Positions 5,359 to 10,019 of a DNA stretch of 10,019 bases are shown one piece after another. Origin of the DNA: a bacterium (GTDB taxonomy: Bacteria > Patescibacteria > Paceibacteria > UBA9973 > UBA2103); the NCBI GenBank assembly GCA_021812925.1, contig JAKAMK010000022.1:1-10019 (forward strand). Direction: 5' to 3'. Each line of letters starts with the position of its first letter. Positions within the stretch are counted from its first letter, which is position 1. The translations under genes and the position numbers were made by a program. Under the pieces are notes generated by a model, which saw only the letters and a list, made by a program, of their open reading frames with translations, was not told where the DNA came from and did no database searches.

Positions 5359-8300
5359 AAAGAATGAATGACGTTCAGTATGGCATGAACCGGCCAGGCG
5401 AGGAGCCCGACGAGTTGCGCAGCGCTAGCCCAGAAACTTGGAATATCTCCTGCCGCGTTCAGTGCCGCCGCAGTTTGTGAGACCTCCGAGACAGTCGCCG
5501 TTCCCCGGGATGGATGAACGAAGACTGGCTCGATGCGTATCGGCCCGGGCTCCCTCGTGCCGACACCAACCGGCGTTCCCGTCGCCGTCATGAGCGGCGT
5601 CGAAGTTTGCGTGCTTGTGGCGGACGGCACCACGACTGCAGGCACTGCTAACGGTACCACTGCGACAGCGGGCGTCGTCGACGAGACGGGCGCCACGAGC
5701 GTCGTGGTAGCAGGCTCGGCGGGCGGTTCTTGCTGCATCGCCGTGTCGCTCGCAACCGTCGCTCTCGTACTCGTGCCTGCGTCTGACAAAGGTTCCGCTG
5801 GCGCGAGGCCGAGCGCTTTTCTAAGCCACGCGGGCGGACCGTCCGGCCCCCACCCTGCCCCGCCGCCTGCCGGAACCGGCGCCGGCACGGGCACAAGAAG
5901 TGCAGGCGGCTCGTACGCATCTATGCCGCCGGTCGCGGGCACGGCCGCGTCGACGAAGCCGTTTCCGTTTTCATCTATCGAGAGCGCAGAAGACGTGGCG
6001 GCGAGGGCGTTAACCGAGAGCGTGAGCGCAGTACCGTCCTTCACGGGAAGGTCGGCGAACACCTGGGTCGTGGCAATCGCCGCACCACTGTCGGTCGTCG
6101 TACCGAGCTCTATCGTTGCCGGCCCAGAACCGTACCCCGTTGCAGTGACTGCATAGGTTCCCGTACTTGGCAGGTACACGTAGTTCTCGTCATCCATCGT
6201 GAACACAGAGCTTCCTGGAATATTCGAGACCGTGCCAGAGAAATCAGTGCCGGGGATTGGTACGACGCCGCTTACGTTGCCATCCGTATCGGTGACTGAA
6301 AGGTTGAGCGGAGAGTGGGTGCTGATGACAAACATCGGAAGTGCTCCTCCGGTAGGAATTGTTGTTTTTACGTACGCATTAGCCGACGTCGCTGTCCCCA
6401 TTAGCAAACTCGTAAGCATCTGTTGCACGGGCTCAGCGGATGCGAGATTTTGATGGAGAATAATTCGCTTTGTTTGGTTTGAGTAGTCCTTACTGTTGAA
6501 GTAGTACGCAGCCGCCGTATCACCCAGCGCGCTTGGCGTCCCGACCGTGCCGTCCCCGTCCTGGGTCAGGATGGGCGTGTGGCGCAGCACGTCAGTATAG
6601 GTGCAGGACAGTTCCGCGAGGTCTATCTGGAGGCACGAGGACTCCGTTGCGTTCGTATAGGCAAGGCCGCTTGTGGTCGGTTGGCCCCAGCCGGCTATCG
6701 CGGTGACCGAGAGCCCTGCGGGCGGCGTCCAGGTATCGAGGTCGGCATGGTCGGCGGTCGCGGACGCGAGCAGGTCGTCGCGGAGCGGCAGCGGCGCGCG
6801 CAGGCTCGTGTCGTTGAGTCCGGACACGACACTTTTTACATCCTCAATGAATGACGCGAGGTCGTCCGACGAGAGAATGCTCCAGCCGTACGCACTCGCG
6901 AACGGTGCGCTCGTCGTGCCGGTCGAGTCAAAGGTGGCAACCGGGTCTGCGACGTGCGCGAAGTACGCAGGCGACGGCAAGAGATCGTACGCATCCGGGA
7001 ATCCGCGGGAGACCTTGCGCGCCGTCGCGCTCGAAATGACGAGCCCTAAGCCAGCCTGCTGCCCATCGCCGTGGAGCATCACTCCCAGGTCGGTCGGCGT
7101 CCCCCACTGCGGCGACCCGACCATGACGAGCTTGTCGACGAGGTCGCCCCTGCCGTCTGCGACGAGCTTTTCCATGAGCGCCTTCGCGATGAGCCCGCCG
7201 TTACTGTGTGCGACAATCGCCACCTTGCCGGTTGCGGAACTCGAGGCCATCTCGCCGACGACATCCTCGAGATACACCTGCTTGAGCGAACCGTCCGATT
7301 GGAGCGTCTTCGTGCCGTTATCGACCAGGTCGCGCACGCCGAGCCGCCAGTCGTATGGATAGGCGCGCCACTCGTGCATGGAAAGCGTTGAGGACGCGAC
7401 GAGGCTGTTCAGATAGTGAGAGAGACCATCGTATACCTCGAGGTCCTGCGGATCCCACGCTGACCTGACACCCGTGATGAGTCCCCAGATGCCGCGGTTG
7501 TCGTAGAGGTGACCAATGATGTCACCCGGCTTCGTGTAGAGGTCGTATGCGCTCGTGCCGTCCGGATTCAAGGCGAGCTTCCCCACTTCGGAATTGGTCG
7601 TCGGCTCCCACACCTCGTGCTCGATGCCGAGCCCGTCACGGTAGTAGAGCCGGCTCGTCTCGGTGCCTGGAATGAAGAGCACGCTGTCGAGCGCCTGCGG
7701 CGGAGGCGGGAGCGCCTGCGTGATGGTCGAGCTCGCGACGTTCCCCGCCTGATCGGCTACGTAGAGTATCGTGCGCAGTGTTGCAGCATCCGTCATGTGG
7801 AGCCGGCTGTCGAAGTTGTCGAGTGCCATGTGCACGGAGAACGAGCCGTCAGTTGAGGATGCGAGCGCACTGCTGATTTGCGGCAGTGGGGTTACCGCAT
7901 AGCTGTGGAGCGGCTTCGGGCCCGACCAGGGCACGGGCATCACCTGGCCCGTCGCGTCGAGTAAGTCCTCGTAGAGGAGCACGGCGGTCGGCGCAGAGCC
8001 CGTGTCCGCAATTTTCCCTGAGAGCGTTAAGATGAAGCCGGATTGCGGCCGCTCGACCGGAACGGAAAGCGTAGCGAGCGAAACCGAGGGCGGCGTGTCG
8101 TCGACGATCAGCTCCGTCGTGGTCGCGATGGCCATGTCTCCAGGGTCGGAGGATGTGGCAACGGTAATCGGTATTGCGAACGAACCCTGTGGCGTATCGG
8201 TCGCGATAGCGACCGAGAAGTCGGCGTAGTACTTCGGTCGCGCGTAGCTCGTGTCGTACCCGCCGGGGAGGAGCGCGGTAGAGGTGGCGGGCAGGCCGAG

Positions 8301-8543
8301 CGCGGAGAGGTCGACTGTTGCGTTCGGCACGCCGGCATACCCGGAGCGCACGACCACGCGCAGCCGTGCCGTGTTCCCTGCGTGGACTGCGGACTGGTAG
8401 CCGCCGTAGCCGTCCACGTCGATGGCAGGCATATCGAGCCACCCGACCGAGTCGAACGCCATATCCACAGGGTCAGCACAGGCGACACCCGGCGCGAGCG
8501 CGGCGGCGAGTACGAGCGTTCCTGCGAGCGTGCGAGCGCGCAT
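5355..8543 (-). CDS. Exported LCAT-like alpha/beta hydrolase with Ig-like domains
   Basis: A 1062-aa secreted or surface enzyme. A signal peptide covers about residues 1-23, ending VACA-D, which fits signal peptidase I; the GVAC lipobox is poor. Two beta-rich, Ig-like modules span about 27-148 and 150-278 (second ends DQAGNVASS). The hydrolase domain, about 285-715, begins SVLFIPGTETSRLYY, as in lecithin:cholesterol acyltransferase-like lipases. The likely triad is Ser447 in AHSNGG, the Asp in DGDGTV (about 664) and His697. Cys637 and Cys647 may form a disulfide. A beta-rich part follows (725-850), then an EF-hand or dockerin-like loop DENGNGFVD (857-865), a long Pro/Ala/Thr/Val linker (880-1010) and a C-terminal hydrophobic segment (about 1037-1060) that could anchor it. 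Enzymes of this fold hydrolyse or transfer acyl groups of phospholipids or other esters; the substrate is not predictable. It heads the operon. No promoter or good Shine-Dalgarno sequence is visible in the 95 nt before ATG 8543. Confidence 0.88.
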   Translation of the reverse strand: MRARTLAGTLVLAAALAPGVACADPVDMAFDSVGWLDMPAIDVDGYGGYQSAVHAGNTARLRVVVRSGYAGVPNATVDLSALGLPATSTALLPGGYDTSYARPKYYADFSVAIATDTPQGSFAIPITVATSSDPGDMAIATTTELIVDDTPPSVSLATLSVPVERPQSGFILTLSGKIADTGSAPTAVLLYEDLLDATGQVMPVPWSGPKPLHSYAVTPLPQISSALASSTDGSFSVHMALDNFDSRLHMTDAATLRTILYVADQAGNVASSTITQALPPPPQALDSVLFIPGTETSRLYYRDGLGIEHEVWEPTTNSEVGKLALNPDGTSAYDLYTKPGDIIGHLYDNRGIWGLITGVRSAWDPQDLEVYDGLSHYLNSLVASSTLSMHEWRAYPYDWRLGVRDLVDNGTKTLQSDGSLKQVYLEDVVGEMASSSATGKVAIVAHSNGGLIAKALMEKLVADGRGDLVDKLVMVGSPQWGTPTDLGVMLHGDGQQAGLGLVISSATARKVSRGFPDAYDLLPSPAYFAHVADPVATFDSTGTTSAPFASAYGWSILSSDDLASFIEDVKSVVSGLNDTSLRAPLPLRDDLLASATADHADLDTWTPPAGLSVTAIAGWGQPTTSGLAYTNATESSCLQIDLAELSCTYTDVLRHTPILTQDGDGTVGTPSALGDTAAAYYFNSKDYSNQTKRIILHQNLASAEPVQQMLTSLLMGTATSANAYVKTTIPTGGALPMFVISTHSPLNLSVTDTDGNVSGVVPIPGTDFSGTVSNIPGSSVFTMDDENYVYLPSTGTYAVTATGYGSGPATIELGTTTDSGAAIATTQVFADLPVKDGTALTLSVNALAATSSALSIDENGNGFVDAAVPATGGIDAYEPPALLVPVPAPVPAGGGAGWGPDGPPAWLRKALGLAPAEPLSDAGTSTRATVASDTAMQQEPPAEPATTTLVAPVSSTTPAVAVVPLAVPAVVVPSATSTQTSTPLMTATGTPVGVGTREPGPIRIEPVFVHPSRGTATVSEVSQTAAALNAAGDIPSFWASAAQLVGLLAWPVHAILNVIHSL

Positions 8544-8595
8544 GCCCCGACCGTACCAGGTGCAGCACGTTCAGTCTGCCCTCTCCCACCCTTCT

Positions 8596-8638
8596 CTGTG
8601 GACAACTGGGAAAGTCGGACTTTCCCAATTGTCCACAG
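8596..8638. repeat. RAYT-flanking palindrome 1 with DnaA-box-like arms
   Basis: Arms of 21 nt around the central base 8617 match at 20 of 21 positions; the exception is C8606 opposite A8628. The core is TGGGAAAGTC-G-GACTTTCCCA (8607-8627). The outer arms are TGTGGACAA (8597-8605) and TTGTCCACA (8629-8637), one base from the classical DnaA box TTATCCACA. It directly abuts the transposase stop codon. There is no T-tract, so it is not a simple terminator. Confidence 0.9.
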
Positions 8639-9337
8639 TTAGACTGAAAATTCAGTTGCGCCTTTTCGTTCGAGGTACTCGCCGAGGAGCGCACGGGCAG
8701 CCACCTTGAACGTTTCGGCATTTTCGCACGCTGCAATGAGCAGCCCCTCTGGGTCCTCGGTTATCGGGGTGTAGCCGTGCAAGCACTGCGATCCTAGACT
8801 CGAGTATGGATACCGCAACGCCCACTCCCATGCGCGATCAAAATCTTTCTGCGCTGCAAGAAGTCCTCCCGGGTACATCTCGAGTACATTTTTTACGAGT
8901 ACATAGAAAGCCAAGTGTTGTATATGTGCGTCTGCGGCAACGGACACTCCGCGATATCCGCCCTGGAAAAGACTTCCCTGCGCCCCATACTTCGCGTTGT
9001 ATCCAGTCGTCAAGCTTCCGTTAAGTCGCTGCATGAATTTCGCGATTCCTCCTTCACGCACCTCCTGCAGGACCAGATGAAAATGGTTCGTGAGCAAGGT
9101 CCACGCCAGTATGCGCACGAGTGGTTCTCGCTCCGGCCAGTGATGCGGCCTTCCGAAGGCTTTCGAGACCAACGTAACCTCGCGACGCCAGTGGAGATCA
9201 GTGTGCGTATCGTTCAGATAGAAAAGCGTGCGCTTGAACCACTCCCGATCCGCGCGATCGCGCACGATGTTAGTGCCGCGCGCGCCCCGCTGCACGACAT
9301 GCAGACACGAGCCAATTTCGTGCGGATCGACACGCAT
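8639..9337 (-). CDS. REP-associated tyrosine transposase (IS200-like, HUH)
   Basis: A 232-aa Y1-type HUH transposase. Enzymes of this family cut and join single-stranded DNA at hairpins through a 5'-phosphotyrosine bond. The metal-binding HUH motif is NHFHLVL (His85, His87), preceded by AWTLLT as is usual. RAYT-type sequence follows: FMQRLNGSLTTGYNAKYG and GSLFQGGYRG (about 101-130). The likely nucleophile is Tyr145 in LAFYVLVKN, about 60 residues after the HUH, as in the IS200/IS605 group. The early CLHVVQRG segment (11-18) is also family-like. The gene appears intact. The ATG at 9337 keeps the first strand; no good Shine-Dalgarno sequence is seen. Palindromes lie directly after the stop and 15 nt before the start, supporting the RAYT assignment over a plain IS200 transposase. 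It points the same way as the operon downstream. Confidence 0.92.
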   Translation of the reverse strand: MRVDPHEIGSCLHVVQRGARGTNIVRDRADREWFKRTLFYLNDTHTDLHWRREVTLVSKAFGRPHHWPEREPLVRILAWTLLTNHFHLVLQEVREGGIAKFMQRLNGSLTTGYNAKYGAQGSLFQGGYRGVSVAADAHIQHLAFYVLVKNVLEMYPGGLLAAQKDFDRAWEWALRYPYSSLGSQCLHGYTPITEDPEGLLIAACENAETFKVAARALLGEYLERKGATEFSV

Positions 9338-9351
9338 AGCCTACGCGGTTG

Positions 9352-9386
9352 CGCCATTTGGGAAAGTCCGACTTTCCCAAATGGCG
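9352..9386. repeat. Palindrome 2, core shared, different arms
   Basis: Perfect 17-nt arms surround the central base C9369. The core TGGGAAAGTC-C-GACTTTCCCA (9359-9379) is the same as in the other two palindromes apart from the central base. The outer arms are CGCCAT/ATGGCG and lack the DnaA-like sequence. It ends 15 nt upstream of the transposase start and so lies in its likely promoter or 5' UTR. Confidence 0.9.
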
Positions 9387-9472
9387 TGTGCGAGAAAGAA
9401 AATGTGCGTGCGAGCGCGCATTGGCTTCAGGGTACCGGGCAAACCGCGCTCCAAGCGACACCTTCCCTCCTA

Positions 9473-9517
9473 CCTGTGGATAATTGGGAAAGTCGGACTT
9501 TCCCAATTATCCACAGG
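9473..9517. repeat. Palindrome 3 with two perfect DnaA boxes
   Basis: Perfect 22-nt arms surround the central base G9495. The core is TGGGAAAGTC-G-GACTTTCCCA (9485-9505). The arms hold TGTGGATAA (9475-9483) and TTATCCACA (9507-9515), both exact matches to the consensus DnaA box and in inverted orientation. The noncoding stretch between this and palindrome 2 (9387-9472) shows nothing else I can support. Confidence 0.92.
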
Positions 9518-9566
9518 GGCAGGAAAGCGGACCAACGAAAGAAAAGAAGGGCGTGCAGGGGAATAC

Positions 9567-9592
9567 AAAAACCTCCCTGAGGGGAGGTTTTT
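9567..9592. terminator. Rho-independent terminator, bidirectional
   Basis: An 11-bp stem (9567-9577 with 9582-9592) of the form AAAAACCTCCC / GGGAGGTTTTT has a 4-nt loop. It leaves U5 at the 3' side on either strand. On the minus strand it terminates the surface-protein transcript entering from the right and insulates the transposase unit. Confidence 0.85.
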
Positions 9593-9597
9593 AAATG

Positions 9598-9629
9598 CAC
9601 ACAACCCCCTCTTTCGAGGGGGTTGTGTG
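9598..9629 (-). other. Strong hairpin upstream of the terminator
   Basis: A perfect 14-bp stem (9598-9611 with 9616-9629) shows a GAAA (GNRA) tetraloop when read on the minus strand. There is no T-tract. It lies between the surface-protein stop and the U5 terminator, where it could protect the 3' end of the mRNA. Confidence 0.65.
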
Positions 9630-9631
9630 GT

Positions 9632-9650
9632 GCTAGGCAGATTTCCTAGC
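9632..9650. other. Small CTAG hairpin
   Basis: GCTAGG (9632-9637) pairs with CCTAGC (9645-9650) around a 7-nt loop. It resembles the CTAG-rich spacer before rplJ in composition. Positions 9651-9706 show nothing further I can support. Confidence 0.4.
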
Positions 9651-9706
9651 TTGACCTACCTTCCGGCAGGCAGAGCTATCGCTCAGGAATTCAACCGAGG
9701 CGAGGG

Positions 9707-10019
9707 CTACTTGGAGTAGCTGATCGCGTTCGAGGTGAAGTTCTTGAGGAGGTAGCCGTTCGTCCAGTCAGACGTGCTGGTCGTGTGGCTCGTAGCCGAG
9801 CGATCAGACCAGACCACGTTCGCGCCAGTGCCGGAGACCGTCGCCGCCGAAGCGTTCGCGGTGGTGCCGCCGTCAGAAGCAAGCGAGAGCGTGATCGTCG
9901 AGCCGGTGGTGAAGCCAGTGACCGTGCCGTAGAGGTCGTAGGTCTTGGTCGCACCCGCAGCAACCTGCTGATAGGTCGGCTGCGTCGAGTTCTTCGTGAG
10001 GTCGACCGTGATGGTCGAG
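9707..10019 (-). CDS. C-terminus of a probable secreted surface protein (partial)
   Basis: The gene enters from the right edge; 103 codons and the TAG stop (9709-9707) are present and the start lies outside. The frame was chosen because it is open to the edge and gives a typical beta-rich, Thr/Ser-rich extracellular sequence: STITVDLTKNSTQPTYQQVA, then GATKTYDLYGTVTGFTTGST, then a VVWSDRSATSHTTSTSDW and TNGYLLKNF ending. Overlapping frames give Arg/Ser-rich nonsense. There is no membrane segment or LPXTG signal. The WSDRSATSH...DWTNGYL ending resembles a recurrent C-terminus I associate with large surface proteins of Parcubacteria, where it may be a sorting or anchoring module; that is recollection, not a search. 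Hairpins at 9632-9650, 9598-9629 and 9567-9592 follow the gene. Confidence 0.8.
   Translation of the reverse strand, partial: STITVDLTKNSTQPTYQQVAAGATKTYDLYGTVTGFTTGSTITLSLASDGGTTANASAATVSGTGANVVWSDRSATSHTTSTSDWTNGYLLKNFTSNAISYSK

Larger units (their letters stand above)
8596..9517 (-). mobile_element. RAYT unit bounded by related palindromes
   Basis: The unit consists of palindrome 1, the transposase gene, palindrome 2, about 86 nt of noncoding sequence and palindrome 3. The outer two palindromes share both the core and the DnaA-box arms and would make natural ends. RAYTs are known to be linked to REP palindromes whose hairpins they bind. The exact ends, and whether the unit is still mobile, cannot be read from one copy. 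Confidence 0.6.

Noticed and set aside
8596..8638. Rho-independent terminator of the transposase
   Set aside because: The stem is long but no T-tract follows on either strand, and the same core occurs upstream of the gene, so it belongs to a repeat family.
9473..9517. Replication origin because of perfect DnaA boxes
   Set aside because: Only two boxes occur here, symmetrically placed in the arms of a palindrome whose core repeats beside a transposase. There is no AT-rich unwinding region and no dnaA or dnaN in the window.
8596..9517. CRISPR array from the three repeated palindromes
   Set aside because: Spacing is irregular (a 700-nt gene and an 86-nt gap), arms differ, and there are no cas genes.
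9691..9963. 90-aa minus-strand frame at the right end
   Set aside because: Arg/Ser/Thr-rich product; the overlapping frame that is open to the window edge gives a coherent beta-rich surface protein.

Overview
The window is bacterial, GC-rich and gene-dense. It most resembles the Candidate Phyla Radiation (Patescibacteria, Parcubacteria-like). That rests on overall look: short genes with weak or absent Shine-Dalgarno sequences, oddly repetitive spacers between ribosomal genes, an O-antigen-ligase/TPR protein, a lecithin:cholesterol-acyltransferase-like exported hydrolase, and a surface protein with a C-terminus of a type I associate with these bacteria. No 16S gene or phylogenetic marker search was possible, so this placement is an inference.

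Layout. (1) Positions 1-1345 hold, on the minus strand, a sigma70-type promoter, a structured leader that looks like the ribosomal protein L10 autoregulatory leader, rplJ (L10), rplL (L7/L12) and a strong UUCG-capped terminator. The spacers before rplJ and rplL are periodic (7-nt and 14-nt repeats) and self-complementary. (2) A back-to-back promoter drives a small unrecognised gene (1434-1721, plus strand) that ends in a long GC-rich hairpin. (3) Positions 1782-8543 are a minus-strand gene cluster read in this order: a very large exported LCAT-like alpha/beta hydrolase, a four-helix membrane protein with two Cys, a membrane-anchored TPR protein, a Wzy/WaaL-type O-antigen ligase with a TPR tail, and a 51-aa single-helix membrane peptide. 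Three of the four junctions overlap (4, 4 and 23 nt), which argues for one operon. (4) Positions 8596-9517 hold a REP-associated tyrosine transposase (RAYT, IS200-like) with three near-perfect palindromes sharing one 21-nt core. The two outer palindromes carry inverted DnaA-box sequences in their arms. (5) Positions 9567-9650 are a run of hairpins ending a minus-strand gene whose last 103 codons enter from the right edge; it looks like a secreted surface protein.

How it fits together: the central operon probably acts in the cell envelope, with one enzyme outside the membrane acting on acyl esters, a ligase/polymerase for surface glycans, and TPR scaffolds. The most unusual signal is the RAYT unit: its end palindromes combine a conserved core with TTRTCCACA arms, suggesting a link between the element and DnaA or replication.
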